Origin: an uncultured Desulfuromonadales bacterium | GTDB taxonomy: Bacteria; Desulfobacterota; Desulfuromonadia; Desulfuromonadales; Geopsychrobacteraceae | Direction: 5' to 3' | DNA: 24,477 nucleotides | Assembly: GCA_945787295.1 (NCBI GenBank) | Contig: CALZHQ010000070.1 | Location: 1 to 24,477, forward strand | In this document: positions 7,461 through 13,893 of the stretch, piece after piece | How the letters are laid out: every line of letters starts with the position of its first letter | Numbering within the stretch: position 1 is the stretch's first letter | The notes under the pieces: generated by a model | What the model was told of the DNA's origin: nothing | Seen by the model: only the letters and a program-made list of their open reading frames with translations | The model's database searches: none | Program-made: the position numbers and the translations under genes

Positions 7461-9203
7461 TTATGCCGGCCAACGGTCAAAGTCCTGCTTTTCGAATTTC
7501 ATTTCACCGTTACGCCCCTGGTAGATATTGATCCAGGCGTTCCAGTTTTTGCTGTCGCTCTCGGGATAATCGAGCCGATAGTGACTGCATCTGCTCTCTT
7601 TGCGCATGATCGAAGCCTTCAGTTTCATCTCGGCGTTGACGATCATGTTGGCGGTCTCATGGGCCAGCCGCAGCTCATGCAGATCGGCGGCCCGCAGCAG
7701 CGGCAGGTGATGATCGCGCAATTCTTCGACATAGGCCAGCGCCGCTTTTAACAAACTCTCTTTTTTGATGAAGAGCACAAAGTTGGGAATCATGATGCCC
7801 TGCAGGGTCTGGGTGACCCAGGCCGGGCTGTAACCTTTCTCCCGTTTGAGAGGTGTAAGGATCTCCTTTTCGATGACCTTGATCTTCGATTTGGAAAGAC
7901 TGGGCAGTTCGAGTCCGTTGCAATACTCGGCGGCGGCCTCGGAAACGATCGCCCCCTGCACCGCTGAACCGGCCAACGAGGAACCAACCTGGGTATAAAT
8001 GGCTCCGGCCATGTAAGACCCGAGGGCATCTCCGGCGGCGTAGAGTCCGGGGATATTGGATGCCCCTTTGTCGTTGATGGGAACCAGCCCTTCCGACTTG
8101 TGAATTGACATCCCGGCAGAAGATCCGCCAACGGAGTTGCCGCCAGCCATTCCGGGAGGAGGGCCGCCGCCCGCATCGGGCCCTCCTCCCGGGGGTGGGC
8201 CAGGTCGACGGTTATTCTCACTGAATTCAGCCGGCCGGGTGGGGCCGCCGCTGACCTGTGTCCCTTTGCCTTGCCCCGGAGGTCCACCGGCAAGCGGGTT
8301 TCCGGCCATATAGGCCTGGTAGTTCATCTCCACGCCGAGATCATGGTGGACCTCAACACCGGTCAAGCCGGGCTTGCGATCAAACATTCCGTGCCAGCCG
8401 CTGTAACAGTCCGCGGCGTTGACTGTCTGACCGATGTGGCCGTCGTTCCATTCCTTGCCGGTCACCTTGGCACCGACCTTATAGGCCATGACGGTGCCGT
8501 CGTGGGTGAGGTCGCAGATCGGAAAACCGTTCGGCTTGAAACCACCGGCCCCGGAGCAGAGGATGACGCTCTTCGCCTTGAAGATATGGACCTTGGCTTC
8601 ATCAAAACTGAACCCGGCCGCTCCAGCGATCTTGTCATTCTCTTTGATCAGGTGGGTGATCATGACCCGTTCGACAACCGGAATGTTGCGTTCTTCGATC
8701 GGCTTGTTAAACGCATTGAAATAGAGGGGCGAGTCAAAAAAGCCCCACTCTTTCAGGTCGTTGACCCGGGCCAGGGAATGTTCAGCCATCTGCCGGGTGA
8801 AAACCGGATTATTGGTACCGAGGGCAGAGCGGGAAACCGTAGCGACAAACTCATCCAGGCTCAGCTTCTCTTTGGCCGGGTCGTAGGCAAAGATGCCCTT
8901 GGCGAAGGGCGTTTGTCCCGATGAGCCGAGCCGACCTTTGGAGACCATCAGCACCCTGGCCCCGGCATCGTGCCCTTTGACCGCGGCGAACAGTCCGGCG
9001 ATGCCGCTGCCGACCACCAGGATGTCGGTCTCATTTTCCTGGTAAGTTATCTCATTGGGATCGATTTGCCGAATATTCGCCTGCGACTCACCCTCCATTG
9101 CCGAGATGCCCATGGCGGTCATTGCTGCAAGTCCGGCAGCACCACCGGCAAAAGCCATGAAGTTGCGGCGCGTCAGCCCCTTGCTGTTATTTTGCGAATT
9201 CAT
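7461..9203 (-). CDS. Tat-exported FAD-dependent oxidoreductase, fumarate reductase/AprA superfamily
   Basis: Flavoprotein of 580 residues. The N-terminus has a twin-arginine signal (LTRRNFMAFAGGAAGLAAM, about 10-29), so the folded enzyme is expected in the periplasm. The dinucleotide fold follows at about 59-90 (DILVVGSGIAGLFAAVKG). The SSGQTPFAKG segment has no histidine at the place where fumarate reductases attach FAD covalently, so FAD is probably non-covalent. The FAD-capping and second FAD parts are recognisable (LYAAGDALGSYMAGAIY). The C-terminus (ESRCSHYRLDYPES...NWNAW) resembles adenylylsulfate reductase alpha and related helical domains. Residues about 300-352 form a Pro/Gly-rich insertion. 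The canonical HPTG substrate motif of fumarate reductases is not seen, so the substrate is open. The ATG at 9203 has AGAGGGG at 6 nt and overlaps the upstream cytochrome stop by 4 nt (ATGA), implying translational coupling. Confidence 0.85.
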   Translation of the reverse strand: MNSQNNSKGLTRRNFMAFAGGAAGLAAMTAMGISAMEGESQANIRQIDPNEITYQENETDILVVGSGIAGLFAAVKGHDAGARVLMVSKGRLGSSGQTPFAKGIFAYDPAKEKLSLDEFVATVSRSALGTNNPVFTRQMAEHSLARVNDLKEWGFFDSPLYFNAFNKPIEERNIPVVERVMITHLIKENDKIAGAAGFSFDEAKVHIFKAKSVILCSGAGGFKPNGFPICDLTHDGTVMAYKVGAKVTGKEWNDGHIGQTVNAADCYSGWHGMFDRKPGLTGVEVHHDLGVEMNYQAYMAGNPLAGGPPGQGKGTQVSGGPTRPAEFSENNRRPGPPPGGGPDAGGGPPPGMAGGNSVGGSSAGMSIHKSEGLVPINDKGASNIPGLYAAGDALGSYMAGAIYTQVGSSLAGSAVQGAIVSEAAAEYCNGLELPSLSKSKIKVIEKEILTPLKREKGYSPAWVTQTLQGIMIPNFVLFIKKESLLKAALAYVEELRDHHLPLLRAADLHELRLAHETANMIVNAEMKLKASIMRKESRCSHYRLDYPESDSKNWNAWINIYQGRNGEMKFEKQDFDRWPA

Positions 9204-9841
9204 ACTTGCCCCTCTGCTTTCTTCTCACGGCAGGCGTAGTTCTTCAGCAGCAGGTACAGTCCACCTGTTGACAGCAGAACCACAAAAACGGTCATGGTAA
9301 AGTCGACGTGCCGGCCAAGATCGAGCACATGGCAGACCGCACTGACAATACAGAGGACTGCCAGTGCGCCGTGCGCAACCCGCCAGGTTTGATATTTCAT
9401 CGGCAGTTTCTTGCGTAACAGGGAGGTGACGCCGATGAGCAGCATCAGGCTCCAGGCGATGAGTCCAAAGACTACACCCTGGCTGGTGAAGGTCGTCAGG
9501 ATGGTGGTAAATGCTTCGAACGGCTCAACACCCGATTCGTAAAACCGGGGCACCACCAACAGAAATGGGTGTGACAATACAACTGGGGCGGCAGCATAGC
9601 CGATAAACTTATGCAGGCCGATCAACTTGCTGAACTTGATCTTTTTCACGACAAATATATTCGTTCGCGCCAAGTAAAGCAGGCCGATCATCAGGCTGAA
9701 AGCGACTATCGTCACTACCGACAGAGATTCCTTCAACAGCGTACGCTGCGGGTAATTACCCACGGCCCAGATCATCAGCGGCATACTGATAAATGCTGCC
9801 AGGATCTGCAGCTGGACATTGTTCTTGATATATTCAGCCAT
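9200..9841 (-). CDS. Di-heme cytochrome b membrane protein, ferric-reductase-like fold
   Basis: Integral membrane electron carrier, 213 residues, with about six hydrophobic segments (near 13-30, 41-58, 74-97, 121-141, 153-175, 180-198). Two histidine pairs have the spacing expected for two stacked b hemes: H77/H91 in one helix and H157/H171 in another, each with 13 residues between. This matches the ferric-reductase-like transmembrane domain; no NADPH/FAD domain is attached. Likely role: passing electrons across the membrane between the ferredoxin or quinol side and the exported flavoprotein encoded next. The ATG at 9841 begins 2 nt after the ferredoxin stop. The frame is open further upstream to 9940 but that would run through the ferredoxin gene. 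Its stop overlaps the flavoprotein start. Confidence 0.85.
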   Translation of the reverse strand: MAEYIKNNVQLQILAAFISMPLMIWAVGNYPQRTLLKESLSVVTIVAFSLMIGLLYLARTNIFVVKKIKFSKLIGLHKFIGYAAAPVVLSHPFLLVVPRFYESGVEPFEAFTTILTTFTSQGVVFGLIAWSLMLLIGVTSLLRKKLPMKYQTWRVAHGALAVLCIVSAVCHVLDLGRHVDFTMTVFVVLLSTGGLYLLLKNYACREKKAEGQV

Positions 9842-9843
9842 TT

Positions 9844-10059
9844 TCAACCCCATGAGACAATCACCGGAATCGACTTGTCCGGCGTAATAGTGATGGCATC
9901 GACCGGGCAATACATTCTGCACAAGTGGCAGATCTGGCAATCGGCCGGATACTTGATAAATGCTTTTCCAGTTTTTTCATCCGGGCGGATAACGTCGGTC
10001 GGACAGCTTTTGATGCATATCCCACAACCGATACAGCCCTTAATCTGCTTGATAGCCAT
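9844..10059 (-). CDS. 2[4Fe-4S] ferredoxin
   Basis: Small electron-transfer protein of 71 residues with two complete cluster motifs, C-x2-C-x2-C-x3-CP: CIGCGICIKSCP near residues 9-20 and CQICHLCRMYCP near 40-51. It resembles ferredoxin-type beta subunits that pair with AprA or fumarate-reductase-like flavoproteins. It has no signal peptide; it either works on the cytoplasmic face of the cytochrome b or is exported bound to the Tat flavoprotein. The ATG at 10059 lies inside the end of the response regulator gene (20-nt overlap) and has only a weak GGGA site, so its translation may depend on the regulator gene. A longer frame reaches 10143 but adds residues foreign to the family. Confidence 0.9.
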   Translation of the reverse strand: MAIKQIKGCIGCGICIKSCPTDVIRPDEKTGKAFIKYPADCQICHLCRMYCPVDAITITPDKSIPVIVSWG

Positions 10060-10504
10060 GTTCAAATTCCCGTAGCTGGCGAGGAAGTTTCCGCTTTGTG
10101 TCGTTAAGATCAGTGACATTGGACGGAAACTTTTGCAACACATTCTGCAGTGAGGTGACCAGCCCCTCCAATTCGTAAGGTTTGCTGATCACCAGATCAA
10201 AATCGATATCGGCAAGAAAAGGTGAAGCCGTCACGGCAACAACCGGCACATCCTGACGGATAATATGTATGTACCGGGCAAGAATATTGCCGTTTAATTC
10301 CGGCATACAGATATCCGTCAGGACCAGATCGAAGCGTTCGTTGTTGAACCTGTCGATCGCTTCATAACCGTCATTGACGGCGACGACTGAAAACCCGCTT
10401 TCGCTCAACCAGGTTTCGAGCAGTTGCAGATGGGCGTTACTGTCATCAACAACGAGAATTCTGTAGCTGGTGACGGACCTCTTTTCATTTGTTTGCATTC
10501 GCAT
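10040..10504 (-). CDS. Single-domain response regulator (receiver)
   Basis: Receiver domain protein of 154 residues. Visible: acidic pair D20-D21 (VVDDSN), phosphoacceptor D64 (LVLTDICMPELNG), T92 and K108 (ISKPYE). About 35 residues follow the receiver with no recognisable output domain, so it probably acts through protein contacts. The ATG at 10504 follows AGGAAAGG at about 7 nt. It sits between a small lipoprotein gene and the ferredoxin gene, overlapping the latter by 20 nt, which ties its synthesis to a redox complex. No cognate histidine kinase is adjacent. Confidence 0.9.
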   Translation of the reverse strand: MRMQTNEKRSVTSYRILVVDDSNAHLQLLETWLSESGFSVVAVNDGYEAIDRFNNERFDLVLTDICMPELNGNILARYIHIIRQDVPVVAVTASPFLADIDFDLVISKPYELEGLVTSLQNVLQKFPSNVTDLNDTKRKLPRQLREFEHGYQAD

Positions 10505-10558
10505 TGTTTTGCCTTTCCTCAAGGAGTCAGGGATGCCGCAACAGTACGGTCTCAACCT

Positions 10559-10822
10559 TTAGCGAGGGGCACCACCTTCTGGAGGATTGTCCGGCACCGC
10601 GGCCAGTTGACCATCTTTCTCCTGACAGGTCGCTTCAACGCTTTCACCCCGGCCACCGGTAAAGCTGACACTGTCTCCGGCGCTTTTGCCTTCACAGGCG
10701 GTTATCGCTTCTGGAGGCGGCCCCTTGGGACCGCGTCCCTGGCCACTGGCGCAGCCGAGGGTTGGTAACAGAATGGTCAGAAATAATAGTAAAATTGCTG
10801 TGTTCAAAACCTGCTTTTTCAT
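10559..10822 (-). CDS. Small lipoprotein with paired cysteines, first gene of the redox operon
   Basis: Predicted lipoprotein of 87 residues. The signal MKKQVLNTAILLLFLTILLP is followed by a lipobox-like TLGC, and +2 is Ala, which favours the outer membrane. The mature part begins with a Gly/Pro-rich stretch (GQGRGPKGPPPEAI) and then a short domain with two cysteines (ITACEGKSAGDSV and EATCQEKDGQ) likely to form a disulfide. I recall small proteins with this PPPEAI...C...GKS...GDSV...F pattern in several proteobacteria, with no known function. The ATG at 10822 has AAAGGAG at 7 nt, the best binding site in the operon. The regulator gene starts 54 nt downstream. Confidence 0.8.
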   Translation of the reverse strand: MKKQVLNTAILLLFLTILLPTLGCASGQGRGPKGPPPEAITACEGKSAGDSVSFTGGRGESVEATCQEKDGQLAAVPDNPPEGGAPR

Positions 10823-11204
10823 CTGAATACTCCTTTTGTTGTTTGCTATCGATCTGTTTAAGGTCACAATAGCGTTCGAATATGGAGCGAATAGGGAAGA
10901 AATGTGAAAGTAGCGGCAGGAGTAAATTTTTTCGGGACAGCCCCTAAAATAAAGTCAGCACCTACGCGACGCCATGAATCCCGCTGCAGGTGGTTCTTTG
11001 CGGTTCAAATCCTGGGTCTCACAAAATTCCTGGGGTAACGGACTAACCATGCTTGACCAAGTTGCTGCAGGTGCCACCTGAATCTTCGGAGCCAATACTT
11101 CTTTTAATTATCAGAATTGGTGGGCGAAAATTAGTTTCGCTGGAAAGAATGGGTGACAATTACCGCCCCAAAAGGAATGAAACCATTCCATAACAGGATT
11201 TTTC
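10823..11204. other. Intergenic region upstream of the redox operon
   Basis: No supported gene. It should contain the promoter of the leftward redox operon, but no strong -35/-10 pair is evident. Short hairpins are visible at 11124-11140 (GCGAAA/TTTCGC) and 11174-11189. The decamer GCTGCAGGTG occurs twice (near 10983 and 11063). A T-loop-like GGTTCAAATCC near 11002-11012 was examined and rejected as a tRNA. Confidence 0.4.
11170..11189 (-). terminator. Probable terminator of the small-gene operon
   Basis: Read on the minus strand, GGAATG (from 11189) pairs with CATTCC (to 11174) around a 4-nt loop, followed by TTTT. It lies about 15 nt beyond the last stop codon of the small-gene chain at 11205. 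The T-run is short. Confidence 0.45.
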
Positions 11205-11378
11205 TCAAACTGAAAAACTGCATTCTCTGAAGATATTCAAATTCTTGCGTATTTCAGAGAAGCCCTCGATTAGGTCATTGAGGGCTCCTATCGCCTGACA
11301 GTGGGTGGTCAGCAGGACAGTCGCATCCGTCCTGCCATTAGTGAACGGTAAATACATCGGAAGAGACCTGATATTCAT
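11205..11378 (-). CDS. Small protein of unknown function, last gene of small-gene chain (57 aa)
   Basis: From the ATG at 11378 the product is 57 residues and starts MNIRSLPMYLPFTNG, similar to the start of the gene just upstream (MNIRQSPPYLLQSTG). The rest is a predicted amphipathic helix (ALNDLIEGFSEIRKNLNIF). No Shine-Dalgarno sequence is visible, and an in-frame GTG at 11408 is possible. The coding stretch contains two strong inverted repeats, so a structured RNA is an alternative. It may be a truncated copy of its neighbour. Confidence 0.4.
   Translation of the reverse strand: MNIRSLPMYLPFTNGRTDATVLLTTHCQAIGALNDLIEGFSEIRKNLNIFRECSFSV
11261..11286. repeat. Hairpin-forming inverted repeat
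   Basis: AGCCCTCGAT (11261-11270) and ATTGAGGGCT (11277-11286) form a 10-bp stem with one G/U pair and a 6-nt loop. Directly beside it CTCTGAA (11225-11231) and TTCAGAG (11253-11259) form a second stem. Neither is followed by a good T-run. Confidence 0.55.
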
Positions 11379-11426
11379 TATTAACACTACTAAGCAAGAA
11401 CGTTTCACCTCACACCAAATGGAGTG

Positions 11427-11735
11427 TTAATCGCCAGGCCCATCCTCAGAATCCAAGCCGGGCATCTGCCCCATGATTTCGAGTATGTAGCTAAATACTG
11501 CTCCGTCCTCCTCGCTGAACATGTTTCGGGCCAGGGACTCTATAAGCTCCCTCTCCTCCTTCAGCGCCTGTTTTAAATCACGGGACAATCGCAAAAGAAT
11601 ATCCCTGGAATGTAGCAACTGGTCATTCGACATCCGCTGCAGGGCCAACTCAAGGTCATGAAGTATTCTGACGGAATCGACGCCTGTGCTCTGAAGTAAA
11701 TATGGCGGGGATTGTCTAATATTCATTGTGTTCAT
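11427..11735 (-). CDS. Small helical protein of unknown function (102 aa)
   Basis: No family recognised. The product is acidic toward its end and mostly helical, with heptad-like leucines (LHDLELALQRMSNDQLLHSR, then LLRLSRDLKQALKEERELIE), ending GQMPGLDSEDGPGD. No signal peptide or membrane segment. The ATG at 11735 overlaps the previous stop by 4 nt (ATGA), so translation is coupled; a second in-frame ATG at 11726 begins MNIRQSPPYLL, matching the start of the next small gene. A structural or adaptor role is possible but not shown. Confidence 0.6.
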   Translation of the reverse strand: MNTMNIRQSPPYLLQSTGVDSVRILHDLELALQRMSNDQLLHSRDILLRLSRDLKQALKEERELIESLARNMFSEEDGAVFSYILEIMGQMPGLDSEDGPGD

Positions 11736-12259
11736 GGGAATTTTCCTCGACAACGGGGATTAGCAGGGCAATCCACAACCAAGCAAAAGAGATCGGTCAG
11801 TATTAGGCAGGCGGTAATTACTTCCGTCTCAACCCGGTAGATACCAAAACTACTCAACTTGAAATGGCAAAAATATCCTCCCCCCCAAAGGTCGAGCCTT
11901 GCCATATGGTGGTGGCCTTGGGGATCGATCAGGCAGAGGATGGCCTGGCCATCACGCACCCTCTGTCCCGCAGGATCGGTTATGTAAAGCATCAATTGTT
12001 TCGATTGCGATTGAAGCCGGCCGATCGCAGAACGGGTTGACCCGCCGAGGGATTGGTTGTCTTTGGTTGGTTGCCCTTTTTCCGGCATGTCCAGGATGAG
12101 ATAGGAGAACCGATATCCTTCTGTGACCGAGGTGTATAGATATTCCCGGAGGTAAATACTTTTCATTATCTGAGATCGCGCCCCCTCTGCATAAGAGGAA
12201 GGCATCGACGTTGCGTCCGCGACACCAATGTGAATTTCTGGGGAAACGATTTTCATCAT
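11732..12259 (-). CDS. Diverged beta-sandwich protein (YtkA/FixH-like pattern), 175 aa
   Basis: The central and C-terminal parts follow the pattern YRFSYLILDMPEKG, then KQLMLYITDPAGQRVRDGQA, then a GGGYFCHFKLSSFGIYRVET segment. This order (a strand ending in D-M, a variable loop, LM-x-YI-x-D, GGGY, then G-Y-x-V/IET) is what I recall from periplasmic YtkA/FixH-like Ig-fold proteins found with metal-resistance genes of Desulfuromonadales. Unlike those, no signal peptide is visible in this frame and the C-terminus is short and cysteine-containing (FCLVVDCPANPRC). The ATG at 12259 overlaps the upstream stop as ATGA with GGAG shortly before. The protein may be degenerate, or the signal sequence may once have come from the preceding 64-residue gene. 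Confidence 0.55.
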   Translation of the reverse strand: MMKIVSPEIHIGVADATSMPSSYAEGARSQIMKSIYLREYLYTSVTEGYRFSYLILDMPEKGQPTKDNQSLGGSTRSAIGRLQSQSKQLMLYITDPAGQRVRDGQAILCLIDPQGHHHMARLDLWGGGYFCHFKLSSFGIYRVETEVITACLILTDLFCLVVDCPANPRCRGKFP

Positions 12260-12450
12260 TCCAGCTCCATCATTAGGCATAGTTGGTTCGGGGGTATCTG
12301 TTTTTCGACCGAATGCAACACCACCACGGAGTGGTTCACCTGTTTAGAAAATCCGCTCAGGGATTGCGCCCCGGCCCGGGCGGTCGATCCGAACAGGACC
12401 AGGGCAAACAGGATCATGATCAATACCACCTGATAAAAATCCTTAGTCAT
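12256..12450 (-). CDS. Short secreted protein (64 aa), possibly a truncated remnant
   Basis: The ATG at 12450 follows AAAGGAG at 7 nt. A classical signal peptide (MTKDFYQVVLIMILFALVLF, then GSTARAGA) leaves a mature peptide of about 36 residues starting QSLSGFSKQVNHSVVVLHSV. That opening resembles longer helical, Met-rich periplasmic proteins that I recall from this bacterial group, where it continues for 60 or more residues; here it stops after MMELE. The stop overlaps the next start by 4 nt. I read it as real but probably shortened. Confidence 0.55.
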   Translation of the reverse strand: MTKDFYQVVLIMILFALVLFGSTARAGAQSLSGFSKQVNHSVVVLHSVEKQIPPNQLCLMMELE

Positions 12451-12477
12451 GGGATCACTCCTTTCCCTTGCGCGCTG

Positions 12478-12636
12478 TCAATAAACGGAATCGATTCGGA
12501 TTTGGAGATTTGGCTCCTGTTTGAGCCTGGTTGCCGGCAGATTGTTGACGTGCCGTTGACCGGTGGAGTTGACAAGGGCATTGAGAGTTGCCACCAGGTG
12601 TCTTAATTGTTGCGATCCGATAACTTGATTTTTCAT
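12478..12636 (-). CDS. Very small protein, first gene of small-gene chain (52 aa)
   Basis: Too short for confident detection, but the ATG at 12636 has a good GGGAG site at 6-7 nt and the gene is 27 nt ahead of the next one on the same strand. The product begins MKNQVIGSQQLRHLVATLN and carries an amphipathic helix followed by a polar tail. No signal peptide, no recognised family. Confidence 0.45.
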   Translation of the reverse strand: MKNQVIGSQQLRHLVATLNALVNSTGQRHVNNLPATRLKQEPNLQIRIDSVY

Positions 12637-13192
12637 TTGGGTCTCCCTTCTTCGAGTTTTCGAACCTGGGAGGTCAGCACGCGGGATGGGAAGGCATAGA
12701 CCAAGCTCCCTGTTTCGAAGTATTCCGATGATCTGCACCCTTTTTTAGGATGCAAAGATGGAAGAAGGATGAACCAATTGTGGTTCAATTGTGGAATCAC
12801 CGGGGTGGGGGGAATAACGGGGAATGTGAAGGCCACAAATGAATATGGAGATGACCATAAGTGTTCGACATAAAATCTTATCTGACATTCTATTTCTACA
12901 CCCTGGTAACTTTTGAAAAGCATTAAGACTTTTAAACGACATCGGTTTCTTCAGGACATGTCCTTGATCTGCTTGGCAAAGGCCCTGCCAAAATATGGTT
13001 TTCGTATGTCTTTTAGGATTATTGAGTCAGGGTAATGAGAAAGAATGACCGGCTGGCTTTGCGCAAGATCGAAAGGATGGTTTTAGTTGATAATGGGTGG
13101 ACTGGTTTTATTCAGATTACCTGGCTGGAATTGATCGGTATATGCAGTGTTGTGGAAATGTTGGTCGCCGGAATCAATCCTTCTTGATTTAT
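12637..13192. other. Gap of about 555 nt between the small-gene chain and the YjdF gene
   Basis: No supported gene. Open frames here lack binding sites and family resemblance. The promoter of the small-gene chain should lie here; I could not fix a sigma-70 or sigma-54 site. A short direct repeat AATTGTGG occurs twice 11 nt apart near 12777-12796. Confidence 0.4.
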
Positions 13193-13780
13193 TTATTGGA
13201 GGACTTTGCTCAGTTGTTGGTCGTGGATTTTTGACAGGAACAATAGCGACAGAATTGCCCCGAAAAGAGCGAAGACCATATCCGATTGAGTGTCCCACAT
13301 GTAGCCCTGGGTTCCGAGGAAGGCATCTGCAGATTCACCTGATAGTTCTGCAACCCACCATTCAATCAATTCATAAAAGGCACTTATTGCCAGGCAGGTG
13401 GTGACGACGAAAAAGCTGAGCCACTTTTTTGCCTGAACAACACTTTTTCGAATCAATATTTCGCGGGCAATCAGGGCCGGGATGAATCCTTGGGCAAAAT
13501 GCCCGATTTTGTCGTAATTGTTCCTGCCTGTGCCGATAAGTTCGCCAAGGGGTACCTCGGCATAGGTATAGTGCCCGCCGACCATTAATATGATGGCGTG
13601 GACGAGAATCAGCCCATAGGCAAGGGGCGTCAGCGGAAAAGACTTTTGCGTGCAGGCTAAAATGAGTATGGCTGCTACAGCAGGGAGCACCTCAAGAAAC
13701 CAGGTAAAGTAACTTTTGGGACCGATAGCTGACCAGGCAAAAACGGTAATAAAGATGACGAGCCAGATGGTTTTTTTCAT
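13193..13780 (-). CDS. YjdF family (DUF2238) inner membrane protein
   Basis: Polytopic membrane protein of 195 residues with about six hydrophobic segments. It carries the family signature in order: PLTPLAYGLILVHAIILM, then GGHYTYAEVPLGE, then GRNNYDKIGHFAQGF, then FYELIEWWVAEL, then FLGTQGYMWDTQSDM. These conserved His, Asp, Glu and Trp residues are characteristic of DUF2238/YjdF. Its biochemical function is unknown. The ATG at 13780 has only a weak A-rich site; the frame is open to a GTG at 13831, but the ATG gives a proper first membrane segment. It lies 113 nt after the TPR membrane protein gene on the same strand and may share its transcript. Confidence 0.9.
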   Translation of the reverse strand: MKKTIWLVIFITVFAWSAIGPKSYFTWFLEVLPAVAAILILACTQKSFPLTPLAYGLILVHAIILMVGGHYTYAEVPLGELIGTGRNNYDKIGHFAQGFIPALIAREILIRKSVVQAKKWLSFFVVTTCLAISAFYELIEWWVAELSGESADAFLGTQGYMWDTQSDMVFALFGAILSLLFLSKIHDQQLSKVLQ

Positions 13781-13893
13781 AGTCTTTTTTGCAGTCACGG
13801 TTGCGATGAGGTGCTGGTAAACAACGGGCACTTGAGTCAGTCGCTTTACGGAAAAGTCGGTTGCCGCTTCCCGTCCCTCCTGATTGAATAGTG

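Noticed and set aside
8271..8924. Open frame of 217 codons antisense to the flavoprotein
   Set aside because: Fully inside a well-supported gene on the other strand and without any recognisable domain.
10994..11023. tRNA-like 3' end with T-loop sequence GGTTCAAATCC
   Set aside because: The T-stem pairs only two of five positions, no acceptor, D or anticodon arms can be placed upstream, and there is no CCA end. Treated as chance.
12633..12923. 96-codon open frame upstream of the small-gene chain
   Set aside because: No binding site and no family resemblance; it covers the ribosome site of the 52-residue gene.
12637..12960. Sigma-54 promoter for the small-gene chain
   Set aside because: GG and GC dinucleotides with roughly suitable spacing were seen, but no site keeps the TGGCAC and TTGC cores.
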